A DNA stretch of 64,000 nucleotides, taken from NCBI GenBank assembly GCA_003265435.1, contig NOXC01000004.1, positions 1 through 64,000 of the forward strand, in the 5' to 3' direction. The notes under the pieces were generated by a model, which did no database searches, had not been told where the DNA came from, and saw nothing but the letters and a program-made list of their open reading frames with translations. Shown here piece by piece: positions 19,227 to 27,174 of this stretch. Source of the stretch: Cellvibrionaceae bacterium AOL6 (lineage in GTDB: Bacteria; Pseudomonadota; Gammaproteobacteria; Pseudomonadales; Cellvibrionaceae). Made by a program: the position numbers and the translations under genes. How positions within the stretch are numbered: the first letter of the stretch is position 1; each line of letters starts with the position of its first letter.

Positions 19227-21626
19227 TTAGGGAGAAGTACGAATAAGCGTGTACTGCGAAAGCAACGATTTTAGCTTGCCCACCTCGAGCGGCTTTGCCA
19301 AAACTTCGTAAACGACGCCTTCCACCTCAACCGCTCCGTGACCCGATACAAAAACCACAGCCAAGTCAGAATCCATTTCCTGAGCACGCTGAGCCAGTTC
19401 AACTCCAGACTGCCCAGGCAAACTGACATCGGTTAAAAGAATATTAAATTGCTCATCCTCTAAGATTTCCAAAGCCTGTTCCGCACTGATCGCGGATTTA
19501 GCTTGATGGCCAAATAGCTCCAGCATCTCGATTAGGGATTCGCGTGAATCGACATCGTCTTCTACAACAAGCAGCTTTAAGTGCGCGCTGCTAGCCCCAT
19601 CAGCTGGAAAAATTGACTGGAGATTTTGGCTTTTATCATCGAGCACTTCTCTTATTTTCTTTGCGAGGCTGTCGCGAGTGTAAGGCTTACTAATCAGAGG
19701 CACTTCGTCGCTAATGGTCTGGTTATTTTTTAGCGCATTGAAGGTATAACCGGAAGTGAATAAGACAGAAATGGAAGGATAAAGCCGCTTCACTTCTTCG
19801 GCTAATTGTGGCCCAGAATGGGAGCCGGGCATGATTACGTCGGTAAACAACAAATCCACCTTTTGCTGCATGTCTTTCAGTATGGCGAGTGCATTCACCG
19901 CGTTTTCCGCTTCGCTTACGCGGTATCCCAAACTTGCCAAAATCGCTGTGACACTTTCTCGCACGTTATCATTGTCTTCGACAACCAGAATATGTTCAGT
20001 TCCGCCCCGCGTGGGTACATGTGTTTCTCGGGATAGGCGCTCGGCTTCAGCTTGAACACGTGGCAAATAGATGCGAAAGCTCGTCCCCTTCCCCTCCTCG
20101 CTGTAGATAGAGATGTGTCCTCCACTTTGTTTCACAAAGCCATAGACCATGCTCAGCCCAAGCCCCGTGCCACTGCCTTCAGGTTTGGTCGTAAAAAACG
20201 GTTCGAAGACGCGTTTTTTGACATGCTCGGGCATCCCCACACCGGTATCGGTTACCGTTAACATCGTAAATTGCCCAGGTGTCAACCCCTCTACGGCTCG
20301 TGTATAAGCTTCATCAAGAACCGTATTATCAAGCTCTATAGATAGCTGCCCTTCTCCGCACATCGCATCACGCGCATTGATTGCCAGGTTTAAGATCACA
20401 TTTTCCATCAAATTTTGATCTACCGACGTAACCCACAGGTCATCACTGATTTTAATGCTCACATCAACGGCTTCGCCGAGGGTACGCTGAAGCAGCTGAT
20501 CAATGCCTCGCAGTAGAGCACCGAGATCCGTCGGTGTGGGCTTTAAGGGTTGTTTACGCGCAAAGGAAAGCAAACGCGACGCTAGGTCTGCCCCTTTTGA
20601 CACCGCTGAAATGGCCGACTCGAGGTAGGTATTCGAGTGAGTGTGCACATCGCCATGCATTCGGAGCAGCTCGAGGTTACCTGAAATAACTTGGAGAATA
20701 TTATTGAAATCGTGAGCGACACCACCGGTTAGCTTGCCGATGGCTTCCAGCTTTTGAGCCTGTCGCAGGGCGTCTTGCGTTTTCGCAAGCGCTTCAGCTT
20801 TATTCTTCTCATCGGTAATATCGCGTCCCACTCCGTAGAGTACCTTATCCGATGGGAATATTTTCCAGGCGACCCAACGATAACTGCCGTCGCTGTGCAA
20901 GTTTCGAACCTCGAGATGCTCAACGGGTTGCATCGTCGATAGCTGCTCTAGTGCACGCTGAGTCGCATCCACGTCATCGGAATGGGCAATCTCTTTTAAA
21001 CTCAAGGCCTTTGCGGAGTCCTCGCTCCACCCTAAAATGCGCTGAAACGCTGGGCTGACACTCACAAAGCTGCCACGCTCCGTGAGCACGGTAAAAATAT
21101 CTTGTGAAACCCGCCATATACGATCACGCTCCTGTGTGCGTAGCGCCACCCTTCGTTCAAGGTCATTGGTCAGCTTTCTGGCCTTCGCTTCCGCCTCTTC
21201 AGCGCGTTTTTTTGCGACGCGCAGTTCTTCTTCATACGATCGCCGACTGCGGGCTTCAATGATAGCCAAATGGATGTGGCAGGCATCTGAGTTGGACTCG
21301 TCTTGCTCGAGATACGCATTCACCAGCACGGGTACGCGCTTGCCTTCAATGTCGAGTAGTTCGAAGGCCAACTCTCTGACAAAGCCCTGCATCCGCAACA
21401 GCGGGTCCATATGCGTGTCAAAGAAAATTTTGCCCGCGATGGATAACAACTCCTGGAAGCGCATGCCATCGAGGAGCTGCGCTTGGGCATATCCCGTGAG
21501 GCGGGCAAACTCTTTGTTCACCGCAAGTAGCGTGCCCCCCGATGACAGAGCGACGAGCCCACAAGGCGCAACATCGAGATAAGCCCCTGAAGGCAAGGTG
21601 AGCTTGCGATGCATGCCCTCCGTCAT
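19227..21626 (-). CDS. PAS-PAS hybrid sensor histidine kinase with two receiver domains
   Basis: 799 residues, cytoplasmic with no membrane segment. Order: PAS (about 10-130, [22 protein letters not shown]), coiled coil (about 131-165), second PAS (about 168-285), HisKA with the phospho-His in GGVAHDFNN near 301, HATPase ([35 protein letters not shown]), receiver 1 (Asp near 593 in LFTDVIMPG) and receiver 2 (Asp near 731 in LLTDVSLPG). The first PAS resembles that of RsbP, the partner of RsbQ in Bacillus. The ATG overlaps the TGA of the rsbQ-like gene (ATGA), so the two are coupled. I infer that the hydrolase delivers the signal sensed by the first PAS. The output regulator is not in the window. 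Confidence 0.9.
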   Translation of the reverse strand: MTEGMHRKLTLPSGAYLDVAPCGLVALSSGGTLLAVNKEFARLTGYAQAQLLDGMRFQELLSIAGKIFFDTHMDPLLRMQGFVRELAFELLDIEGKRVPVLVNAYLEQDESNSDACHIHLAIIEARSRRSYEEELRVAKKRAEEAEAKARKLTNDLERRVALRTQERDRIWRVSQDIFTVLTERGSFVSVSPAFQRILGWSEDSAKALSLKEIAHSDDVDATQRALEQLSTMQPVEHLEVRNLHSDGSYRWVAWKIFPSDKVLYGVGRDITDEKNKAEALAKTQDALRQAQKLEAIGKLTGGVAHDFNNILQVISGNLELLRMHGDVHTHSNTYLESAISAVSKGADLASRLLSFARKQPLKPTPTDLGALLRGIDQLLQRTLGEAVDVSIKISDDLWVTSVDQNLMENVILNLAINARDAMCGEGQLSIELDNTVLDEAYTRAVEGLTPGQFTMLTVTDTGVGMPEHVKKRVFEPFFTTKPEGSGTGLGLSMVYGFVKQSGGHISIYSEEGKGTSFRIYLPRVQAEAERLSRETHVPTRGGTEHILVVEDNDNVRESVTAILASLGYRVSEAENAVNALAILKDMQQKVDLLFTDVIMPGSHSGPQLAEEVKRLYPSISVLFTSGYTFNALKNNQTISDEVPLISKPYTRDSLAKKIREVLDDKSQNLQSIFPADGASSAHLKLLVVEDDVDSRESLIEMLELFGHQAKSAISAEQALEILEDEQFNILLTDVSLPGQSGVELAQRAQEMDSDLAVVFVSGHGAVEVEGVVYEVLAKPLEVGKLKSLLSQYTLIRTSP

Positions 21627-22426
21627 CCGGCGCCGCTCAGATAGGCTTTAATTTCAGCGATGGTTTCCTGCGGCGCACTCAGGTTCGGGCAGTGACCCGT
21701 TGCCTTCATTTTGACAAAGGTGCTGTCTTTCAGGTGTTTATGCATATACAAACCAACGGCATCAGGGGCAATCACATCATCCGAACACTGTAATATTAAC
21801 GACGGCACAGACAGTTCCGGGAGTGCCGCTCGGTGATCTGAAAGAAAGGTGGTTCGTGCGAAATGTGAGGCGATTTTGGGATCGGTACGGCAAAAACTGT
21901 TCTCCAATTCAGCAGACAATTCTGGCGCATTCGCGCCGCCCATGATTACAGGAGCCATATTGCTGGACCACCCCAAATAGTTTATGTCGAGGAACTCAAG
22001 CATTTCTTCAATGTCCTGCCGTTCAAACCCGCCGACGTAATCTCCCTCATTAATATAACTGGGCGAAGGCCCAACTAAGATCAGTTTAGAAAAGTACTCT
22101 GGTGCTTCAATCGCTGCCAAAATGCCGATTAAGGCGCTGACTGAATGCCCCACAAACACGACGTTCCTAAACCCTAAGGCCTGTACAATGTCGATAAGGT
22201 CTCTCGCGTAGCCATGGAGGGAGGCGTACTTGTCTGGGTCAAACGCATTCAGGTCTGAGTTGCCCGCACCAACATTGTCATAGAGCACCGTTGTATAGTC
22301 GTCCTGAAAGGCCGGCGCCACAAAGCGCCACATATTCTGGTCACACCCAAAACCGTGAGCAAAGACGATCACTTGCTCACCCCGCCCTACTACATTCACG
22401 TTATTTCTTTTCAGTACTGCGGTCAT
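21623..22426 (-). CDS. rsbQ: RsbQ-like alpha/beta hydrolase (KAI2/D14 family signalling hydrolase)
   Basis: 267 residues aligning end to end with Bacillus RsbQ as I remember it: VFAHGFGCDQNMWRFVAPAF, DNVGAGNSDLNAFD, nucleophile elbow FVGHSVSALIGILA, LILQCSDDVIAP (Asp) and ATGHCPNLSAPQE (His). RsbQ is required for the PAS-domain phosphatase RsbP to respond to energy stress, and its plant relatives D14/KAI2 are hormone receptors. Here the partner encoded directly downstream, with a 4-base overlap, is a PAS histidine kinase instead of a phosphatase. The ligand is unknown. Confidence 0.9.
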   Translation of the reverse strand: MTAVLKRNNVNVVGRGEQVIVFAHGFGCDQNMWRFVAPAFQDDYTTVLYDNVGAGNSDLNAFDPDKYASLHGYARDLIDIVQALGFRNVVFVGHSVSALIGILAAIEAPEYFSKLILVGPSPSYINEGDYVGGFERQDIEEMLEFLDINYLGWSSNMAPVIMGGANAPELSAELENSFCRTDPKIASHFARTTFLSDHRAALPELSVPSLILQCSDDVIAPDAVGLYMHKHLKDSTFVKMKATGHCPNLSAPQETIAEIKAYLSGAG

Positions 22427-22602
22427 TGAAATACCCTTGCTGATGTGTGAATCGGGGGCAGTGTACGCCCCGACAACCCTGTTTTCTTAGAGCGCTTGAA
22501 TAAGTGTGGTCCTTAGTGGAATTTTCAAGAAAAAAGACTGGACGAGACCCCGCTTATGAATTTGCGATATAGTAGCACCATACACCCGTTCGAAATGCGT
22601 TA

Positions 22603-23901
22603 CTATGACTTGTTCTCGTTGAGTATGCGCACCTCACGTTGTGGAAACGGAATTTCAAAGCCATTCTCCCGTATCGCTTCCAATATGATCAAAAGCAAGT
22701 CTCCCCCAACACGGTTTTTTCCATCATCAATCCCTTCCATCCAGAACTCAACGAACATATTGATCCCAGAATCACCAAAACTGTCGATTTCACAATCCGG
22801 GCGCTCCTCAAACGGAATATGTTCGCCGTTGATCACCTGGGGATGTGCTCCGACAGCCTCTTTGATAATTTCCACCAATTGGCGGATATCACTGTCATAG
22901 GCCACAGCGAAATCGACGCGGTAGCGCTGACGGTTGTCTTTATGCGTCCAGTTAATGAACGAGCTGGTAATAAACTTTTCATTTGGAACGACAATGTCTT
23001 TCCCATCATAGGTTTCGAGTGTCGTTGAACGCAGGCTCATTTCGGTAACGCGTCCTGTTCGCCCATCTTCCAGCTCAATATAATCATCCACTGAAACGGA
23101 GCGATCCAGAAGGATGATCAGGCCGGATATGAAATTTGACGCGATGGCCTGTAAACCAAAGCCCAGGCCCACGCCGATCGCACCACCAAACACCGCCAGC
23201 GTGGTCAAGTTGATGCCCATCACCTGTAACAAGAGCAGGAAAATGACGAAAAAGATCAGTATTTCGAACATTTTCGAGAACACTTCCTTTGTGCGCAGGT
23301 CCAGACTGGGCTGGTCTCGGATTAGGCGTTTACCCGTTGAGTTGGACACCCGTCCCAGCCAAAACAACAGAGACCCAAAAATCAATGCCCGAGCCACGCC
23401 ATACATAGACACACGGATATTGCCCAGCGAGATCGACATCGCATCAAGCGCGATCACAATTTCGTCTAATATGCCGGTTAGGTGAAAAAACAGGATGGGC
23501 AGGCCGATGAATAAAAAAAGCTTGCGTGCGATGGCATTTCTGATCAGTAAATCCGCAAAGGAGTAGTACAGCAGAAGGCTCGCAATAATGACGGCATACT
23601 CGATGACGTCATTTCCCTCCTCATCGATAAACAGGAGGCTGAGAGAGAGTTTAAGCAACAAGATGGCCGTCAGCGGAAACAGGAATTTCCCCAGCTTGAA
23701 TAACGTCACTCGAATCGGGTGGGTGCTGCCCTCTCCCGGATCCTGAAAAATTTTAAGGTGCTGTTTCAGGTATCTTGCAATGAAGTACGCGGCTACGTAG
23801 CAGACCAAAACCGCCCCGAGCTCGCGATAGATTTGAGTGAAAGGCCCTTCCCAAAAACCTCCGGCGTTGAGAGAGTAAAAAAACGACTGAAGCTGTTCCA
23901 T
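22603..23901 (-). CDS. MscS family mechanosensitive ion channel
   Basis: 432 residues. Four or five hydrophobic segments at the N-terminus are followed by the MscS core: the pore helix region TTLAVFGGAIGVGLGFGLQAIASNFISGLIILLDRS, the beta domain VDDYIELEDGRTGRVTEMSLRSTTLETYDGKDIVVPNEKFI, and a C-terminal alpha/beta domain ending in PFPQREVRIL. The protein opens under membrane tension and releases solutes in hypo-osmotic shock. It stands alone on this strand. The stretch to the next gene (23902-24185) holds no obvious feature. Confidence 0.92.
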   Translation of the reverse strand: MEQLQSFFYSLNAGGFWEGPFTQIYRELGAVLVCYVAAYFIARYLKQHLKIFQDPGEGSTHPIRVTLFKLGKFLFPLTAILLLKLSLSLLFIDEEGNDVIEYAVIIASLLLYYSFADLLIRNAIARKLFLFIGLPILFFHLTGILDEIVIALDAMSISLGNIRVSMYGVARALIFGSLLFWLGRVSNSTGKRLIRDQPSLDLRTKEVFSKMFEILIFFVIFLLLLQVMGINLTTLAVFGGAIGVGLGFGLQAIASNFISGLIILLDRSVSVDDYIELEDGRTGRVTEMSLRSTTLETYDGKDIVVPNEKFITSSFINWTHKDNRQRYRVDFAVAYDSDIRQLVEIIKEAVGAHPQVINGEHIPFEERPDCEIDSFGDSGINMFVEFWMEGIDDGKNRVGGDLLLIILEAIRENGFEIPFPQREVRILNENKS

Positions 23902-24185
23902 ATTTCCGACCTGTTCGGGAAGTGCGTGTAACTATTGAGAGCCAGAATGACGAGCATCATCGCTGGGTCTCAGGCCCTTTTTAGGCCTTATTGTAAGCGA
24001 ATTTTCGACAGACACCAGCGAAAGAGGCGCTCAATTACACTGATTCATGAGGGGTATTTACTCAGCCTATTCAGATACTTAGAAGGGAAACATAAAAAAT
24101 AAATTAGATTGCTTCAGGGACTTGAAAAACGCATCTGACGCCTCCATAAAGCTCAGCACGATCACTTTCATCTGGCGGGAACGCT

Positions 24186-24551
24186 TTGAAATCACAGGAC
24201 AGGACATTTTTCAAAGCGTCAATGCACCTAGCATCAAGCCTGGTGTACGCGATTGTGTGCCTGGTGGCCTTTTCCGCTACCAGCAATGCTTCACCCTCGT
24301 CCCAAAGCACAGCCACTCGGCTATCGCTCGCAAGCAGTGCCATCTGCAAGAGCAGCGATGCCGATCGCGCTGCGTTGAAAGCGGCCTACTCAGGTACCGA
24401 CGCAGACCCAGAGCCCGAACCACTCTCAACCACGAGTCACGCTATAGCGCAGCTGATTACCTATGCGCCGTTGGCTGACAAACTCACGCCTCGTGCCCAA
24501 ACACGAAGCCACTACATTCAACCTCCACTTCGAGCACCACCTCTAGGGTAA
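24186..24551 (+). CDS. Candidate translation-arrest leader peptide (RAPP motif) upstream of secDF
   Basis: 121 residues with a TTG start behind GGCGGGA; an ATG at 24222 is possible but has no ribosome-binding site. The N-terminus is a good Sec signal peptide (basic residues, then LASSLVYAIVCLVAFSATSNA, cleavage before SPSS). The middle is low in structure (DADPEPEPLSTTSHA). The protein ends with HYIQPPLRAPPLG and a stop. RAPP is the stalling motif of the export-monitoring arrest peptides ApdA/ApdP; SecM uses RAGP. Such peptides are encoded upstream of Sec machinery genes and stall the ribosome until pulled by export. Here secDF follows 69 bases later, and bases 24546-24552 can pair with the secDF start region. 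Vibrio VemP is a known arrest leader for secDF2, and I see no clear sequence similarity to it. Arrest is an inference. Confidence 0.7.
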   Translation: MKSQDRTFFKASMHLASSLVYAIVCLVAFSATSNASPSSQSTATRLSLASSAICKSSDADRAALKAAYSGTDADPEPEPLSTTSHAIAQLITYAPLADKLTPRAQTRSHYIQPPLRAPPLG

Positions 24552-24619
24552 CGCCTCCAGCTTACTTCTTGGCAGCGCGGCACCGCCCTGCCCCACATGT
24601 TTGTTACTGAGAGTTATCC
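24546..24619 (+). promoter_or_regulatory. Putative stall-controlled RNA switch masking the secDF ribosome-binding site
   Basis: GGGTAAC (24546-24552, the last Gly codon, stop and one base of the leader ORF) can pair over seven positions, one G-U, with GTTATCC (24613-24619) just before the secDF ATG at 24621. CTC (24555-24557) can add pairs with GAG (24609-24611), the likely Shine-Dalgarno. A second hairpin inside the loop (GGCAG 24571-24575 with CTGCC 24588-24592, and GGC/GCC within) brings the arms together. A ribosome stalled at the RAPP codons (24531-24542) would cover the left arm and free secDF. Confidence 0.55.
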
Positions 24620-24620
24620 G

Positions 24621-27122
24621 ATGAAAACACTACGAACGCGGGCCCTGACCTATGGCCTGCTCACGGTGCTCGGCCTGCTATGCGCCTTGCCCAACTTATT
24701 CCCCTCACGCGCGGCCGAATGGTTACCGGCCTCGTACGTGAACAATACCGTCGCGCTTGGCCTTGATCTTCAGGGCGGCTCCCACTTGCTCCTGACAGCC
24801 GATTTTGACGAAATGCTGGCCAACAAACACGAGCAGCTGGCCGGCCAACTTGCAGAACAACTCAGGGAAGCCGGTATTCGCTACGCTCCAGCAGTGATTG
24901 CGAGCGACGGCTTGACCATAAACATTCGAGACGACGAGGCTTTGTCCCGTGCAGCCGATATCGCCCTGGCCATGAGAGACGATCAAGGAACACGCTTACT
25001 GAGCGTCTCCGAACAGCCTGGCGCACTGCAGATATCGCTCTCGGTGCAGGCGCAGGCCGAACTCAAGAAAGACGCCATCGAGCGAAGCCTCGAGGTACTG
25101 CGACGGCGTTTGAATGAATCCGGCCTCGTTGAGCCGAGTATTACGCGTCAGGGTAGCGACGGCATACTCGTACAAATGCCAGGTGTAGAAGACCCCAGTG
25201 AGATTCGCACTTTACTGGGCACCACTGCGAAAATGCAGTTCCACTGGGTGGCCGACCGCTCGAGCGCCGCGCGCATGACGCTGACCGACAGCAGTGGAGC
25301 ACAACGCTATACCCTCGAACGGCATGTCGCGCTCGAAGGCGAACATATTCGCGACGCGCAATTGGCGTTCAGTCAGGATACCCAGGCCCCTGTCGTCAAT
25401 TTTCAACTTGACGGCGTCGGCGCTCGACTCTTCGGGGATATGACCCAGAACAACGTTGGGCGAGCCCTGGCCATCGTGCTCGACGACACGGTACTGACTG
25501 CACCGGTCATCCGCGGCGTTATCGCTGGGGGCAGTGGCGAGATCAGCGGCCATTTTACCGTGCAGGAAGCGCGGGAGCTGGCTTTGCTTCTGCGAGCAGG
25601 CGCTCTGCCGGTACCACTGGAAGTGATCGAGGAGCGCACGGTGGGCCCGGATCTTGGCAGTGACGCAATTGAAATGGGACTCAGCAGTGGGCTCATTGGC
25701 GCGGGTGTGGTGTTATTGCTTATGTTCGTGCTCTACGGCGCATGGGGCCTGATTCCGAGTCTCAGTCTCGCGATCAATGTCGGCTTAATCTTTGGCTTAT
25801 TAAGTCTATTGGGCGCCACCCTGACGCTACCCGGCATTGCGGGGATTATTCTGACCATTGGCATGGCGGTCGACGCCAATATTCTGATCAATGAACGGAT
25901 CAAAGAGGAGACGCGTCAAAAAGCACCGGCAAAACTCGCCTTACGTGCCGGATTTGATCGTGCGTTCAGTACAATTGTCGATTCGAGCGTCACCACACTT
26001 ATTGCCGTCAGCCTGCTATTTTTGGTCGGGAATGGCCCGGTAAGGGGCTTTGCCGTCACCATCGGTATTGGGTTGTTAACCTCTCTGTTTACGACCGTCG
26101 GCATCACGCGGTTACTGATGGAGCTGTGGATTCGCGGGCGTGAACGTGAGCCGTTGCGACTGTCGGGACTTGCAGCGTGGAACAAAAACACGGCCCATGC
26201 CTTTCCGTTTTTAAAGGGGCGAGTTCTGGGTCTGGCGCTGTCGGCGCTGTTGTCCCTCGCGGCGATCGGCTTGTATGTAAAACCCGGTCTTGAATACGGC
26301 ATCGATTTTACGGGCGGGACCTTAATTGAAACCGTCGCGGAAGACGTCTCAGTTGAACAGCTGCGTGGTCATCTCGCGGAAGAAGGTTTTGAGCACATCG
26401 CCATCCAGGAATTTGGTGAAGACAACCGCTACCTTTTGCGCGTGATCGATAATACGGGCAAAGGCAGCGACACAGTCGAGGCACTCAAGCAGGCCGTGAG
26501 TGGGTTGCAACCTGAGGCCAGCTTCCCCCGTGTGGACATGGTCGGGCCCAAAGTCAGCGATGGGTTTTCCGATGCAACGCTGTTGGCGATTCTACTAGCA
26601 GGCGCGGGGATTATGGGGTATCTCTGGTTGAGGTTTGAATCCCATTTCGCACTGGCCGCGACGCTCACCATCGCGTTGGATCTGACCAAGACCATCGGTT
26701 TCTTTGCGCTGACAGGCATCGAATTCAACTTGACTGCGGTGGCCGCCTTGCTGGCGTTGATCGGCTATTCGGTGAATGACAAGGTCGTGATTTTTGATCG
26801 TATTCGCGAAGCTCTCCGAGGCAACCCCGAGCAGTCGCTTGAGCAAACTTTGAACGAGAGCGTCAATTCCGTGTTGTCGCGTACACTTTATACCTCGGTA
26901 ACCACCTTCCTTGCCTTGATACCTATGGGGCTGGTCGGAGGCACGGCCGTTTCGAGTTTCGCTTTGCCGATGTTATTTGGCGTCGTCATCGGTACGAGCT
27001 CTTCCCTGTTCGTTGCCGTACCGATACTGTATTACCTGAGCAAACGAAGGCAACAAAAAGGGCTACCGCAACTGCGACCCACACAGGAGGCACTTCAAGC
27101 CGAGTTGGACCTCTTGCCTTAA
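24621..27122 (+). CDS. secDF: SecDF fusion, protein translocase accessory subunit
   Basis: 833 residues from the ATG at 24621; the ATG at 24597 has no ribosome-binding site and adds sequence unlike SecD. Start RALTYGLLTVLGLLCALPNLFPS is SecD TM1. VALGLDLQGGSHLLL, the SecD periplasmic head and the SecD membrane block (GMAVDANILINERIKEE) follow. SecF then starts at about residue 520: LEYGIDFTGGTLIE and ALIGYSVNDKVVIFDRIRE. SecD and SecF use the proton or sodium gradient to pull proteins out of SecYEG. Most gammaproteobacteria have separate yajC-secD-secF; this fused copy has no yajC next to it, so it is probably a second, specialised set like Vibrio secDF2. A terminator follows at 27129. Confidence 0.93.
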   Translation: MKTLRTRALTYGLLTVLGLLCALPNLFPSRAAEWLPASYVNNTVALGLDLQGGSHLLLTADFDEMLANKHEQLAGQLAEQLREAGIRYAPAVIASDGLTINIRDDEALSRAADIALAMRDDQGTRLLSVSEQPGALQISLSVQAQAELKKDAIERSLEVLRRRLNESGLVEPSITRQGSDGILVQMPGVEDPSEIRTLLGTTAKMQFHWVADRSSAARMTLTDSSGAQRYTLERHVALEGEHIRDAQLAFSQDTQAPVVNFQLDGVGARLFGDMTQNNVGRALAIVLDDTVLTAPVIRGVIAGGSGEISGHFTVQEARELALLLRAGALPVPLEVIEERTVGPDLGSDAIEMGLSSGLIGAGVVLLLMFVLYGAWGLIPSLSLAINVGLIFGLLSLLGATLTLPGIAGIILTIGMAVDANILINERIKEETRQKAPAKLALRAGFDRAFSTIVDSSVTTLIAVSLLFLVGNGPVRGFAVTIGIGLLTSLFTTVGITRLLMELWIRGREREPLRLSGLAAWNKNTAHAFPFLKGRVLGLALSALLSLAAIGLYVKPGLEYGIDFTGGTLIETVAEDVSVEQLRGHLAEEGFEHIAIQEFGEDNRYLLRVIDNTGKGSDTVEALKQAVSGLQPEASFPRVDMVGPKVSDGFSDATLLAILLAGAGIMGYLWLRFESHFALAATLTIALDLTKTIGFFALTGIEFNLTAVAALLALIGYSVNDKVVIFDRIREALRGNPEQSLEQTLNESVNSVLSRTLYTSVTTFLALIPMGLVGGTAVSSFALPMLFGVVIGTSSSLFVAVPILYYLSKRRQQKGLPQLRPTQEALQAELDLLP

Positions 27123-27128
27123 ACTCTC

Positions 27129-27156
27129 GCCGGATGGAACACGCCATCCGGCTTTT
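27129..27156 (+). terminator. Rho-independent terminator of secDF
   Basis: GCCGGATGG and CCATCCGGC form a perfect 9-pair stem with a six-base loop, followed by TTTT, seven bases after the secDF stop. Confidence 0.85.
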
Positions 27157-27174
27157 AGAACTGACTGGATTCAC

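Noticed and set aside
23972-23988. AGGCC...GGCCT inverted repeat upstream of the MscS gene
   Set aside because: Short arms, no U-run and at the 5' side of the gene; no function can be supported.
24104-24349. Minus-strand 81-residue frame overlapping the RAPP leader
   Set aside because: TTG start, no ribosome-binding site and no recognisable features; the plus-strand ORF has signal peptide, motif and context.
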